Source of the DNA: Manduca sexta
Taxonomy: Eukaryota; Arthropoda; Insecta; Lepidoptera; Sphingidae
Reading direction: 5' to 3'
Length of the DNA: 64,000 nt
NCBI RefSeq assembly: GCF_014839805.1
Contig: NC_051135.1
Coordinates: forward strand, 12,465,291-12,529,290
Every line of letters begins with the position of its first letter. Positions within the stretch are counted from its first letter, which is position 1. Shown here in pieces: positions 46,222 through 59,001 of the stretch. The notes beneath the pieces are model-generated. The model searched no databases, had not been told where the DNA came from, and saw nothing but the letters and a program-made list of their open reading frames with translations. The translations under genes were made by a program, and so were the position numbers.

Positions 46222-47780
46222 GACTGAAAGAATTAAAATGCGTTGAGATACAAGTGCAACTCACCTGCATAGTCAACTGCCGTCTGCTTACTTTAACGTG
46301 TTTAATAAAGTATGTAGGGGATTTGATTAAAATAGACAGTAAAATGAAAATAATATTATTTGACCATACGTTGACAGTCTATGAAAAATTGTTACTTTAA
46401 TTACTGTAACTTAACGTAATTAAGATCTATGGAGTTAATTGTATTACTTAATATTAATTGAATTTTTATACATTACTTATGAGCAATTAAAAGTAGGAGA
46501 GCGCTTAAATACAGACTTTCCGATATGAAAAACTGATAGGTATCGTGTTACGAATATTCAAAGAGCACCCTTTATAATGGTTTTGTGACTGAGAATACAT
46601 TTTCGTTTTTTTTTAATATTTAAAAATCAATATTTATCTTTTATTTTGGCGGAAATTTAAAAATAGAAGAAACTGAATCTAAATAATAAATATGATTAAT
46701 TTAACATTTTATATCTACTTACATAAAAAGTTTATTACAATATGATATTTATAACACTTATTTAATATTGTGAGCCCTTACAACTTAAGTCAAAGTAATA
46801 TTTTATCATTATATTATTTTATCATATCTAAAAAAAAATTAGTAACTTATTTCCAATCATGATATTATAATTAGATTCATAAAGATGTTATTTCCTTTTT
46901 TTGTTTTAAATTATAATTAGATAATTGTACTTTGTCCCTACACTTAGATATTTTAAAATTTATTTTTACTGTGACATAAATAACTAGTTCCTTCCTTATT
47001 CTCCTTTTCAATTCAAGTGCAAATTCATTCCCTCAAAATAAAGTAACTGAGATTCATAAATCATAAAAAAAAAGAAATGATACTTAAAACGACAAAAAAC
47101 ATCATATATACAAATGAATTACACTATCTACTTTTGTAAATAAATCTATATCATTTACCTATTTCGAGGTAAATTAAAATATACAATTTTGTGTTAATTA
47201 TAAAAATATTTTTACACTTGATCTTTAATTAAGCAACTCGTCTAACCCTACCCTAGCAAAAACAAAAACATTACATATTAACTATTGCTTTTAGAATCAA
47301 ATATTTTAAAGTTGAATAGTATTAGTATTAGGTGAATAGTATATCCAAAACATTGTCCCAGTGTTAAACCGTATGAAACGGTTGCCGAAGGAATAATAAA
47401 AAAAATAATCAAACGCGCTGTGGTTCGTTGAGAATCTATTCCAGATTTCGGGCCGGTTTCAGTGTGAAATCCTTCTGTTTTTTTCTCCACCTCTTTAGCG
47501 CTCTCTTCAATGTCTTTTTTACTCATGGTAGGCGATACGAATAGGCAGGTCTCATCACGATAATGGATCAACAGCCTATAAACCATATTGCAAGTAATAT
47601 TATAAGTGCATGACAGATCTTCAAAGAAGATAACTGGTAAAGACTTGATGTGCTGCAATTCCTTGTAGAGGAAGAATTTGAAAGAACGACGGACTTAATT
47701 AAGCGTCCAGGTTACTTTATAAAAGCTTCAAATTCCCCTGGAACCGAAATGGAGAGCAATCTCGGCTCGTTCTACTTCCG

Positions 47781-48019
47781 CTAGGCTTGACTCGCGTGTA
47801 TTTGTTTCAAAAACTTGTCCATATGGCAATGTTCGTTGTACATGGCAACTATTTGCTCGATGTTCACCGAGTCTGTCTTGATGAACGCCTTGCACCCAGT
47901 CCTGGTCCTCCTGGAACAGTGCCACAGGATCCCGCTCTTCGACAGAACCTTGTACGTGTAAGTCTGGTTTTCGTACTTTAATAGGGGATGCTTCCCTTTC
48001 CCCGATGGGATTAGGATGC
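47781..48019 (-). CDS. mod(mdg4): FLYWCH alternative terminal exon (-)
   Basis: Acceptor 'acgaataatttatttccag' ends at 48020, phase 1 (Gly junction). It reads SGKGKHPLLKYENQTYTYK, ILWHCSRRTRTGCKAFI, then YNEHCH and a tail MDKFLKQIHASQA to TAG 47781-47783. The final ligands are His-Cys-His, with Cys at the usual Asn position. The frame is open for 78 codons, and the only Met is late, near the finger's end. GC-rich compared with flanks. Confidence 0.85.
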
Positions 48020-49447
48020 CTGGAAATAAATTATTCGTTAGTTTGTAAAGATACGATCGGTTTTCAATTTAATGGTGAATATATGTCGTCGGTCAGGTGG
48101 TTCCGTGCCTGTCTGAAGAGAAGCAGCGTCAACTAGAACTTGAATCTAAGATGTATTGCATCGCATTGCAACATATTTACGACATAACATGAACTGGGTG
48201 ATATGAGCTACTATATCCTTCAAACTGGACCTTAGTTTGCATACTGCTGCTTGGAAGCAGAAATACATCTGGTGAAGATGACAGGATCTTTTATGAGTCG
48301 ACTGGTAAATATTTCTATATCTATCTATCTATATTCGATTGGTTGTTTTTTAGTGATAAATACTGTACATGAAAATTTGGAAAATTTGTTCAGTAGCTTA
48401 TATTTTATCATCAAACTTCTACTTGAATGATACAAAGAAATTATAGGACCACTGATCATTAGATAAAGAAAAATAATATAACTTAAATTGATATAATGAC
48501 ACACGAGAATATACATCTATTTGTTTATTCAGAATAATATAAACAAAATTTTAAAATAATACATTAATGGACCGAAAAGAAAAAATTAAAACCTTATTGT
48601 TAAACCATGATACTGGAGTAGCCACATTTTTGTGTTACTTACAAAATTGTATCATTTCTGTTGTAATGTCGAAGCTGAAGCTATATTAAAGTTGGAGCTT
48701 AGATCCAATGTGAAAAGTTAGTTTGATGTTGGATGAACGTTCCAATTTGTTATGTAGTCGCATCAAGAATCGACAAATATTTTCTGATTTTACCAACCCA
48801 CACCTTATACAATCTAATAAACATTGACAATAACAAGATTGGCTCAATCTGAAGCTATATTAGTAGTGTTATTGTCAAAATTACTCTTACTAATAGATTT
48901 TTCTACATGTTCATGGTAAGTAATTATTTACCCTCAAATACTATTTTTCGCTGGTTTCGATCTAATTGTTTTTTATACTTTGTAATATATATAACAAGAA
49001 GTATTCCCAACAGGATAACGTCTTTAAGGAACCCATTCTCAGTTTCCATTTTTTAAATGTAATTGTTCCTGAACTACTTTCATAGTATGTTTCGAGTTTT
49101 AAGAACTTTATTAAAAAGATAATATTTATGAACCTGTATTAAGTTGGCCTCATGATCAGCCCTTTTCGTCTTCCCTCACTGTTTATTCTCTTACCTACAA
49201 ATAAAACATTACGCCTCTATCCTATAGGGGTAGACAGAGGCTATGGATTGGTACCTTGCACGATTCTGGCATACTTGTTTCGCTTCCTCCACCTTCATCA
49301 ATCTTTTGTTGAGGATACTTTAGACCTGGCCTTTATTAAGAATATCAGATATCTGACAGTTGAAGGTTCGGTGCGGTTGACTTCTACCGGCTCTTCCAGT
49401 TATTACCTTTAAAGTAATTAATTGTCCATAATACAATAAATAGACTA
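48020..49447. other. Interval between minus exons
   Basis: Contains retroposon debris near 48090-48310 and the repeat at 49205-49400. No exon seen. Confidence 0.45.
49205..49400 (+). repeat. Dispersed repeat, copy of 25935-26165
   Basis: Begins 'attacgcctctatcctatag', includes 'ttgcacgattctggcatact' and ends 'ttctaccggctcttcc'. Same block order as the copy in the BED intron. Confidence 0.6.
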
Positions 49448-49839
49448 TTATAAACCTGGAATTGTCTTTCCAGGAATCCCAAGGGTATCTTGCAAAAATT
49501 GCTTACACACTTTAACGGTTTTGGTGCCATCGCATAAATAATAATTATAAGACCATTTACGACGAGCTGCCACTCGCTTTTTTCGAGTACTGCATTTTCT
49601 TACACAACTAAGAAGCCACTCTTTTCGATTCTTTGAACTTCGTAATCCCCAGTAAGTCTTGTGAATGCGCTTGCGTTCGGCTACACTGAACTTATTGCCA
49701 CAATCGTTATCACATCTCTTTCCTAGACAGAGATTTGTCTCATTAACTTTACGTCTTTTGGGCATTATGCGGGATTTGTTTAACTTTTTTGATGAATTAT
49801 CTGATCTATAACTTAATCGAACCATCAAATAAGATTCCT
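49448..49839 (-). CDS. Cys/Arg-rich alternative terminal exon (-), copy 1
   Basis: Acceptor 'attctgtttgtttcag' ends at 49840, phase 1 (Glu junction), about 130 residues to the stop at 49448. It encodes NLCLGKRCDNDCGNKF, ERKRIHKTYWGL, EWLLSCVRKC and a basic RKKRVAARRKW, then KTVKVCKQFLQDTLGI. I recall this C-x4-C ... YW-x-L ... VCK-x2-F-x2-TL-x-I pattern from uncharacterised arthropod proteins, some transposon-associated; its function is unknown to me. Its paralogue is the exon at 51642. It shares the acceptor phase of the FLYWCH exons and looks like another alternative C-terminus. The many Cys and His suggest metal binding. Confidence 0.72.
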
Positions 49840-51641
49840 CTGAAACAAACAGAATATTATATTTAATGAGATGACATAACAGTTGTACAAAACATTTTAG
49901 TGTTTATCTCAGAAAATGAATTGTTTACTTTATAGTTTACAAACTATTTATTCACATTCAATAATTCAATTGCTAATAGATAGCTTGATTAAGTGTTTAA
50001 TGCAATAATGTTACTTCCCATCTTCCATGAAAATTATAATTAAAAGCCTTTGAAGAGTAAAACAAAATGTGATTGCTTATTCTTATAACTAATTCTTTGT
50101 TTATAAGTAATATATTGAACTTAATGTCGTCCCGTCAGGAGACCACTAAGGAAGTGTTTTCATTCCCTCGGCCCGGGATTAACTCCAGACGCAAAAAGAG
50201 GATTGTTTGTAGATCTATGTGTCTGTCTACTGGTGTAAATTATTTTTTGTTCCAAAGCTGATGTGATCAAAATAGTTCTCAGCTACAATTTAAAGCTAAG
50301 TAACCGAAGTGTTTAAGGTAAATAAAGAAAAGAAATAGTAATAAAATAAAAAGCATAACAATTATATTAATATAATTAATGTAGTAAAATATATGTGCCT
50401 TATTTCGGGTGTTGTGTTTGCTAAGGAATTAAGAAATTATAACAGAAAATAAGTACCTATATATGATGAAAAAGATAAAACAAACAAAATGCCGTCCAAC
50501 TCGGTTAGGCAATTAAATTCCGAGCCGTCAGATATGCGTATTCGTCTAATATCGTCTACAATAAAACTTTGCACGAAGGTTATGTTACATTACTCTTCAA
50601 GCAATAATTTACGTTGTATTCTAAGCAGCAGTCTGATGCAGTATTAGCAGTCAGAATTATAGAACCAGACAACAACTTGAATGGAACGACATTAAGGACT
50701 ATCTTAAAGGAAAATAAAACGTAAAAGGGCATTGTTTTGCATAAAACCACGATTAACATACTTATAATCGTTTATTCACAATAAAATTAACAATATTTTA
50801 ACACAATAAACAAAATCTTTTTGTTAGACCACAATCCTAAGGCAGTCAGATTAGTCATACCTACGAAATTGCACCGCTTCCATAATAACATCGAAATTAG
50901 TTTAAAGTTGATATTTGGAATCATCACAACGACGATTTAAAATTGATTGTTTGTATTTTCTTATGTATAGGAGACCATGTACTGGCATTCAAAGCATTGG
51001 ACGTCAACATGCGAGGTAGATAGACGAATTATGAAGGTCGGGGGAATATGTTAGATGCGGGCTGCTTTAGATAGGTTCGTCTGGATATCTTTAAGTGAAG
51101 GCCTATGTTCAGCAGTCGACTTGCGGCTGATGATGATGACAATTACACTGGCTTCAGTTCAACCGGCAACCTCCGATCTAGGATTAGCAATTATGTCCCG
51201 ACCTTATCAATTCACACATTTCATAATCCAGCAAACATCAATCATGGCAAGATAGGCTCATACTGATTCCAGATTAGTAGTATAATAGTCAAGTTCCTGG
51301 TATCAGGAAACCCTTCCCCTGTGGGTGTTCGTGGTAACTGGTAAGTGAAGTTATAACTGAATATTTGTCCCTAAAATTGTCGATAGCTAGTATATGCTTT
51401 GAAAAATCATTTTCTTCTTGTCTATCTTATAACAATAGACTACTAGTTATTTCCCGTCTTTTGATGTTTGCTGTATGTCTCATATATGTATGTTAACGAT
51501 TTTATTAAGATAATAAGATTTATGCTCCAGTATTAAGTTGAACACTTCATTAGCTCTCATCATCTCTGTCACCCCTTTTCTGATATCAATAGCTCCAATG
51601 GCATTAATAATTATTTTTAAACAAATAAATTATATGGACAG
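49840..51641. other. Interval between paralogous Cys/Arg-rich exons
   Basis: AT-rich, with a LINE tail at 50990-51142. The + open frame at 50073-50261 has no family signature. Confidence 0.45.
50990..51142 (+). mobile_element. LINE 3' tail
   Basis: Ends 'gaaggcctatgttcagcagt' and 'cggctgatgatgatgac', the ending I know from RTE-like LINE copies in Lepidoptera. An inverted relative lies at 60642-60830. Confidence 0.6.
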
Positions 51642-52054
51642 CTAATGATATAATTGTACATTAGGATATATCACACGAGTAATTCCTAGCGTACTTTGCA
51701 GAAATTGCTTACAAACTTTAACGGTTTTAGTGCCATTGCTTATATAATAATTGTAAGTCCATTTACGACGATCACTTGCAGCACGCTTTCTACGAATACC
51801 ACATTTTCTTACACAGCTAACAAGCCAATCTGTTTGTTGCTTTAAAGTTCCTAATCCCCAATAAAAATTGTTAATATATTCTCTTTCTGCTTCAGTGAAA
51901 TTGTTGCCACAATCGTTGCCGCATTTCTTTCCTAGACAGGGATTTGGCCCGATGGCTTTGCGTTTTTTGGATAATTTTGTAGATTTTTTATACTTCCTTG
52001 ATGTTTTAATATCTGATCCACAACTCACGAACCGACCAATCGAATCGGACTCCT
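51642..52054 (-). CDS. Cys/Arg-rich alternative terminal exon (-), copy 2
   Basis: Acceptor 'gttttgtttatttcag' ends at 52055, phase 1 (Glu junction). It encodes about 137 residues: an EESDSIGRF lead, Lys-rich KYKKSTKLSKKRK, NPCLGKKCGNDCGNNF, FYWGL, DWLVSCVRKC and RRKW, then KTVKVCKQFLQSTLGI, and a short different end (YPNVQLYH). Cys positions match the copy at 49448. The two acceptors and leads are also alike (EES), so the whole exon was duplicated. No breaks. It is the outer member of the pair, about 1.8 kb away. Confidence 0.73.
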
Positions 52055-52214
52055 CTGAAATAAACAAAACAATTTATGCAATGAGATTGCGAAACCGTAA
52101 TGGAGTGTTAGTTTATATTTTCTTGTTTACAAATAATTATATCACTTTACATGTGTTTAAAAATAAGCCAATAGGTTATGAACACCTTGACTGAGGGTCT
52201 ATCATGATCATATC

Positions 52215-52375
52215 TTATGTCGCGAATGTTAGGCATTGATATAAACCTATTTTGCACATTTCATTGCGTTTGTTTTATTATAATTTTCTCCCGAGGTTTT
52301 GAAACCTTTGCAGCCGTCGTGGTCCACCACGTGACCGCGATAAAAACCGCAAAATAGCTTTATTTCAATAAGGGT
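52215..52375. repeat. Dispersed repeat, copy of 28985-29140
   Basis: Starts 'tcgcgaatgttaggcattga' and ends 'aaaatagctttatttcaata', with an attataattttc core, as at 28985. Confidence 0.5.
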
Positions 52376-52749
52376 CTATCGCTTTCGACCTTCCATAAAA
52401 TTTATTTTTTGTGATTAATGAGAAATCGTAATAAATTAAAATGTATAACAATTGATTTGTCATTTTTTAATGTAGTGAACTTCATGTTCCATACTTCAAT
52501 AAAATGTAAGAGCATGGTTGTTTTTATTTTTATCTAAAGTCTTTGATGTAAGGGTAAGGATGCATCGAAAAAGTCGCGAGTTTTTTTATCGCAAATCCCG
52601 CACCTTATTCCTTATTTGCAGCTTGCTTCCATCTTATAGTATTATTAACAAATTTAACGCGAATTTTCTCGACACATCGGGCTCTTGTACACTACTGACA
52701 CGATTATAACACAAATGCATAATGTATTTTTTATCATCTGAATATATAA

Positions 52750-53068
52750 TATCAGCCCTGTATTATATACTGTTCTACTGTTGGGCACGGGAATCCTCTA
52801 CTACTGAGAGGGATTAGGCCTTAGTCCATCACGCTGGCCTAGTGCGGATTGGTAGACTTCACACACTGTCGAAATTCCTATAGAGAATTTCTCAGGTATA
52901 CAGGTTTCCTCACGATGTTTTCCTTCACCATCAAAGCAAGCGATAATTCATAAAGAATAGACACATATTTTTTTTGAAAAGTCAGAGGTGTGTGCCCTTG
53001 GGATTTGAATCTGCGGACATTCGTCTCGGCAGTCCGTTCCACAATCAACTAGGCTATTGCCGCTTTTT
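52750..53068 (-). repeat. tRNA-derived SINE with 14-bp TSD, copy 1
   Basis: Flanked by ATCTGAATATATAA at 52736-52749 and 53069-53082. On the minus strand the head reads 'gcggcaatagcctagttgat' and a B-box-like 'agattcaaatccc' follows. The body is shared with 59974-60306. Confidence 0.8.
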
Positions 53069-53243
53069 ATCTGAATATATAAACAAAATTTGATTTTACT
53101 ATTCGAAATTTGAATTTACAACAGTAGTATCACTGTGATTATATGTCACAAGTAAATGCTTTAATTTATAACAAGAATATTCATTCTAAAAATTATGGGA
53201 GTTATTTTTATGGAATCGCTTTCTACTTGTAGCAAATAACTCA

Positions 53244-53416
53244 GGGGCCTTATTCTCTATCCCGCACGTTATTTTGACAGTGCGTAACAAACACGTACGC
53301 ATCATGTTTAGGACAATAGAAATTTGGCTTACAGAATACCATTCCACGCACATTTCTCGAAGATAACATGACACGGCCGCGTTACGCGTTTACACTATCA
53401 TACAGAATAAGGGCCC
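53244..53416. mobile_element. MITE with GGGCCTTATTCT-type ends
   Basis: Left end 'ggggccttattctctat', right end 'atacagaataagggccc', inverted with two mismatches over 17 bases. No coding interior. Confidence 0.65.
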
Positions 53417-54007
53417 AGATCATAGAGTGTTTCCCGCAGAACTGTCAACCTTTATAATAATATGATGAAAAAATGGTATCCAGGGTTGCTTCCGATATTT
53501 AGGCAGTGTATAAGTTAGTTTATGGTCAAGTCTAGAAAATCATTTTTGGATTAAAACAAAATTATGATTTCCTCAGTCAAACACTGTCATAAAAATGCTA
53601 AACGAAATCACTATTTTATACATATATTGAAAATTAGGTAATATAATAGTATTAAAATCGATGAATAGCTATTAATAACAAACAAGATGTAAATGACATC
53701 GCTAGAATCAGAGTGATTATTTATTTTAATAAAAAAGAAATCGTTCTTAGTTAGAACTCCAGAGTATCTTCTAGTCATACATTTTTCTTCCTAAAGCAAG
53801 GAATTGATGGATAAGTTGAGGTATAAGACATTAATTAAAACAGAAAGATGGCGCTTGAACATCCATTAAATCCTTAAAACGGATGAGTTTTAAGAAAAAA
53901 AAAACACTTCACTCTGGTCCTTGTAGTTGTTTATATTTCTTTTCCATAGTTGATATTAATTTGGACTTACAAGAAGTGCCTTTCGAAATCTCCATTTCAA
54001 ATCTTTA

Positions 54008-54089
54008 TAAAGGTGCTATTCCATACATCGCAATGCGGTCTGTAAGCGATCGTGTTGCATTGTGTGTCGAGTATGGAACAGCACCTTTA
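54008..54089. mobile_element. Short MITE, about 80 bp
   Basis: 'taaaggtgctattccatac' and 'gtatggaacagcacctttaa' are inverted ends. The flanks suggest TA insertion, but this is not certain. Confidence 0.55.
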
Positions 54090-54414
54090 ACAATACCGAA
54101 TTCATTCCTTAGTAATTAATATTTGTGACATACTTCTATATCTTACAGTACATTGCGAGTAACAAGTTAAATGCTATATTACAATTTCATTACTTATAAT
54201 TAAGACTTTTCTGTATAACACAATAATAACAAGTTTCTATTAAAATTTATAAATAATAGGATTTCAGTTCAGTGTCTTAACAATAAATGTTTTGTTCTTT
54301 AACAATTGAAATACATAGTAGAATACCAATCAGATCAACACTCAAATGGCAAGAAAAGCACCGTAATCTATACAAATGTTAATAAATTACACTAATATTA
54401 TAAGGAAAATCATC

Positions 54415-54572
54415 CACGAAGACGCGTCTCACCAACTTTTGAGCAGCGTTGTGAAGTAAGGGGACAGATCCAAGTACTTTCTCGAACACTATCTGTCGTA
54501 GTGTGCGTGTGTACTTATGCTGCTAACGCACACTGTAAGCGATAAGAGATAGAAGTGGGGCGCGTCTTCGTG
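54415..54572. mobile_element. MITE with CACGAAGACGCG ends
   Basis: CACGAAGACGCG at 54415-54426 and CGCGTCTTCGTG at 54561-54572 are perfect inverted termini of a 158-bp noncoding element. Confidence 0.7.
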
Positions 54573-55975
54573 TGTGAAATAGTTATATCTACCTATAGAA
54601 TAAGAGATTACTAAAGAATTGCATTAAAGTATTTGTAATCGTTAAAACATTCCCCAGATGCTTCACGATAAACTAATAGCTGATGGGAAGTAAAAGACCC
54701 TACGACATCTTTGAAAACTAATGATTTAACGTTCGCAAACGTTTTAGTGCAACTCCGTTAGTTGTAAACATATTATACAGTACATTAAGTGTATGTCTTA
54801 GCATATCTTTAATGTGATGACTAAGAAAATAATCGTTATTGTTCGAAATCATTGTTTTAATTTGAGCCCAATTCGTTTAGATTTAGAGCCTTAGGGCTCA
54901 TTCAAAGCTACATAGAGCTATGAGAATGCATTGTTCCAAATGCAATAGTTTGTATTCAAGGTGAGCGCACACCTGGCACATGACTTCTCGCGCATACTAC
55001 ACATAATTAAATGTCCACAAGTCATTCCTATATAATAGACAATATAAGACAAGAAAAAAAATCGTGACTTTCTGTGATTCTATTTCAACCTCATCCATTA
55101 AGTAAGAGGAAATAAGGTCGAAAATAAATTCATCTGTAGCTTTCAGAAAATTTTATTTGGACCTCACTCTACTTAAAACTGATGCAGTAAGGTCATTTTG
55201 CGGCGCTTGTTATAAAATATGTTCAGTAGTATTTCGCTGGGTTTGTATTGATGGGGAAGCGATGTGTTTCTCGACATTTGTTTGGACATACGTAGTTGCC
55301 TATAACATAATTTTAAATAGTCATAATTAAATGTGAAAAAAATATTTTATACGACTTTTGTATTTAAAAATAAATTTACTGCATAAAATGAGTTGATATT
55401 ATAACATTTTCGATATTAAATAATTCATTCGAGCACTATGTTGATAAGGTTATGAATTGATGTTAATAACTGTTTCCTGAGCGATCCATATATTTTTGTA
55501 CCTTATCCAAAAACCTGATAGTATTATTAGGATTTCAGAATAAACATTCCATTGCTCAAGAGAAAAAACAAGATAATTAAGTGATAGCATAATATGCCTC
55601 TTACATCACTTCTTCTATAACTTAGTAATAGTTTTTGCTAGACCCCGAAATCATGAAAAAAGAGCTGATATACTATTATACATTTATATAAAATAAAGCG
55701 AGGGAACTTTTCAGGCGGATTGAAATGTAACTTATATCGAGAACTGTTTATCGAATATATTGGTAGAGGATAGATGACCTCTTAAACGCATTTGCTTAAA
55801 CTTATCCAGTAGGGTGAATATTGCGCAAAAAACTCGAGAAAAATCTTTCAACACTTTGACTCAAAATTCATGCGTATAGTCGCTTGGCGTTTGTTTGAAA
55901 TTCACCCTTAAAGCTTTCGCTAAAAGAACTGTATTGTCATATTTACTGATATTTGTTTGTACTCATGATATAAAA

Positions 55976-56232
55976 TCAATAGTTAAACGAGCTTTGGAGT
56001 TCGGTTTTGTTGGAGACCGTCATTAATTGCAGTTTCGGTGGCGTATGATCGTGAGGTTTGTGAGCGTAGGCCTTGTTCCCGAAGCTGATAGCTGATGCTC
56101 TGCAGCCCTTGAGCCTCCTGGAGCAATACCAGGACACTCTGCCGTCAGCATTCTGCTTCTGATAGCTGTAGGTGTACCCCGAGAGCAAGAGTAGAGGATG
56201 TTTGCCTCCTCTTTTAGTCCAGAGAAAGGTCC
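55976..56232 (-). CDS. mod(mdg4): FLYWCH alternative terminal exon (-)
   Basis: Acceptor 'atcgcacctgtccacag' ends at 56233, phase 1 (Gly junction). It reads FLWTKRGGKHPLLLLSGYTY, SWYCSRRLKGCRASAI, KPHDHTPPKL and a tail (MTVSNKTELQSSFNY) to the stop at 55976. Ligands are Trp-x-Cys, Cys and His-Asp-His. Its GGKHPLL and GKHPLL in the exon at 47781 suggest common descent. The real 5' end is the acceptor, upstream of the first in-frame start-like codon. Confidence 0.86.
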
Positions 56233-56396
56233 CTGTGGACAGGTGCGATGTGAGTAATATACAAGATATAGTACGCTGACATTATAATGCTTACCCTCGA
56301 AAACTTACCAGATTTGGGCATTGTTAATTCAATAGTGTTTTGAGTTTTGACTTACAAATTGTATATAGAAACTTGCTTTGAAAAATATATTTAGAG

Positions 56397-56623
56397 CAGG
56401 GTTTCTCAAACTTTTTGCTCCATCAACCCTTGTAAAAGTGTCTAGATGACAGCGAACCCCTTTACTAACTACTTAAGCCCCTCCCCGCCCTCCCTTCTCA
56501 AGGAAATACATAGTTGCGCGCGCGCTACAGCGTGTGACAGTGTGCCGCAAGCCATCACGCCACCATTACGCGAATTTTGTCCTGAATCCCCTAGCGTCGC
56601 GTACCCCACTTTGAGAAACCCTG
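56397..56623. mobile_element. hAT-like MITE, shorter copy
   Basis: Ends CAGGGTTTCTCAAA / TTTGAGAAACCCTG as in the 40431 element. Flanks ATTTAGAG and ATCTAGTG match at 6 of 8 positions, a decayed 8-bp target duplication. Confidence 0.75.
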
Positions 56624-57302
56624 ATCTAGTGTATAAATAATATACAGATATAATAATCGTGATTTTATTGTGATAACACAAATACAATTAGAAAATATAC
56701 ATCCATTATTCGAATGCGTAATTTCGTGTATAACTTACATTGTCGTCCGAGCTTTGAAAAATAACAAGCCTTCTTAGAAACTAGATTTTAGATTCAATAT
56801 TATCCTTTAACTATCGTATTTTTTGCCCTGGTTCCACATCTGCCTATCCCTTCGGGGATTAAGGCATGATGTGTGTTAATTTTGATTTTTATTAATCTTT
56901 TTTTTTTTAAATCCGGTACAAATGTAAAACGACTTATAAATTCGTATATGATGAACTAATAGGGTAACATGGGGCACGGTGGCTCATAATTTACAAAAAT
57001 ATATTTGGTGGACGATCCTCATCTTATTGCCTTTGTTCGGTCGGTAAGAATAATTATTGAATCGTCTAAAAAATTAAATATTTACGTCACTGTGTCCCCA
57101 CTTCACCCTTCACAATATTCATTAAAAGTATTCATTAAAGCCTAACAATAAATTGCATCACATACAATTTTCAAGTAGAAGGCACAATTTTACATCAATT
57201 ATAAGGCACTTATATCTATAACTTCGGGTGGTTTATATTATTTTTTTTTTAAATATTACCTTTTTATTTTCCTTACAACAAGTTTCATTTTTGATTAGCA
57301 AT

Positions 57303-57467
57303 GCTGGGGCTACACTAACATTATAACAAGGACCATCATCGCAAAACATATGTCGTAAAATACTGCGTTAAATCAAAAATCGAATGTCAAATTATCTCGA
57401 TATTTTGCCACTCTTACGCTTCGTTATTGCGATAATTAATGCCATTGGGCATTAGTGTGGCCCCAGC
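57303..57467. mobile_element. MITE with GCTGGGGCYACACTAA ends
   Basis: Left 'gctggggctacactaa', right 'ttagtgtggccccagc', inverted with one mismatch; noncoding interior of 165 bp total. Confidence 0.65.
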
Positions 57468-58357
57468 ATCAGATCTATCCGTAGACACATCCGACAACTT
57501 GATACGTGAAACTAGTATATCGACAGTACTCATCGGTGAAAGTGACAGATAACGCGCTCATTCGTTTTCAATAAGCGATCTCAATATAAATCCTCGGTCC
57601 GATCCAAGAATTGGCCAATCAGAATAAGTAAACTTACTAATAAGTAAGCATATAAAAAAAAACTGCTGCCCCCTTAGAATGACCCAATAAACGCGACTAG
57701 TAAGTCGATATTTAATTTTGCTGTCTCTGATTGGTCGAGAGACCGAGGCGTGAGTCACGTGTTAGTTTCTCAACCAATCACAATAAAACGATACGAAGTT
57801 GCATCGTGTTTTGCCACAGATTGGTCCATTCTCCGATAGATTGATACAACGATTGGGATCTTTTATTGCAAACAGCGTTTGGATAGTTCAATGATCCTAT
57901 TGTATCATAATTAAAAGTAAAAACTCAAACAGGAATGATAAAATTACTTACATATTACATTAATATTAACATGAACTAAGACATGAGATTAACAATTCAA
58001 TATCATAATATTAAATCATAACATTAAAAATATCGTTTCGTGTACTGCATTTTTTACTATCGACATACAATTTGATAACACGAATATGATTGAATTTTGA
58101 TAGAATACTAAGAGATAGAAAGATATTGGGCGACAAAATGGCGGCCACATAATACTTAAATTAAGAATGATTCATACTTTAGTAGATCTAGACACGAATT
58201 TTCCTAATAAAATTGAAGCAATCGTGCTAGAAATCGACAAACGTTTTATTAGAGGTTATTTCAAATTTTTGCCTGCACATAGACGTTTAGTATAGACTCG
58301 GCATTTACTTACAAAATACATAAAAAACGATTGAATCAAATAATGACAGTCACATAG

Positions 58358-58548
58358 CTACGAATGATTATGCTCTAAAAAAGATCTGACTATGACGGAG
58401 TTGTGCGTGGTGATGCTGGCCCTGCAGCCGAGCTGGATCCTCTTGCAGCAGGTCCACCGAATCTTCTTCCTGTAGCACTCGTGCTTGATGAACTTGTGGT
58501 CGCCCACGTGGACCACCAGGTGCCCGCGGTTCGATAGCCCGAAACGCA
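58358..58548 (-). CDS. mod(mdg4): FLYWCH alternative terminal exon (-)
   Basis: Acceptor 'cttatctttcccttccag' ends at 58549, phase 1 (Val junction). It reads RFGLSNRGHLVVHVGDHKF, IRWTCCKRIQLGCRASI and FLEHNHS, with TAG 58358-58360. The 191-base exon ends one residue after the last His, as compact as the + pair at 16106 and 17989. It is strongly GC-rich against an AT-rich background. Complete ligands, no defects. Confidence 0.87.
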
Positions 58549-59001
58549 CTGGAAGGGAAAGATAAGGATTAGACATTATCCAGTATAAGGCATAAACCAA
58601 GTTGTATTGCCAAGCTATTTTATTCTTTATGGTGTATTGGTTATTTAGGCTGTGAACCATGAAGTTCTGGGTCCAAATCCAAGGTAACATAAGTTTGTGT
58701 AATTTTTTACTTTATAAAACTATTTTGAGTTGTCCGCGATTCAAAGTTATGTTCCGTAAAGGCTCGTACTCACATCTTGAGACTAATATAATATGTTTGC
58801 ATATGAATGTACTGATTCCGCCTTAGCCTATTCCGTACTGAAAGAGGTAAATTTATTTTTGTTTTATCAGGGCGCTATGTCGGTCACACTTGTATTTACC
58901 CTGAATTTTCCATTCACATTCCTATACCTGCTTTGGAATAGAATTCTTCAGTACGCGTCAATGTATGAGCGAGTATAAAATTCATAAATTTAATATAGGT
59001 A

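Larger units (their letters stand above)
45288..47780. other. Exon-free interval
   Basis: 2.5 kb. Contains a retroposon repeat at 45745-46005 and the second 178-bp MITE at 46044-46221. The rest is AT-rich. A minus open frame at 47278-47658 has no recognisable domain. Confidence 0.5.
52055..55975. other. Exon-free interval with several MITEs and a SINE
   Basis: 3.9 kb. Holds the repeat at 52215-52375, a SINE at 52750-53068, and MITEs at 53244-53416, 54008-54089 and 54415-54572. No coding exon recognised. Confidence 0.5.
56233..58357. other. Exon-free interval with MITEs
   Basis: Holds a hAT-like MITE (56397-56623) and a MITE at 57303-57467. 'ctgcctatcccttcggggat' near 56840 is a repeat fragment. 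No exon seen. Confidence 0.5.

Noticed and set aside
47278..47658. 126-codon minus open frame
   Set aside because: No recognisable domain and no clear acceptor; left as noncoding, though a small exon cannot be excluded.
53883..54119. 78-codon + open frame
   Set aside because: Overlaps the short MITE at 54008-54089; its end is element sequence.
56446..56687. Two overlapping open frames
   Set aside because: Mostly inside the hAT-like MITE 56397-56623.
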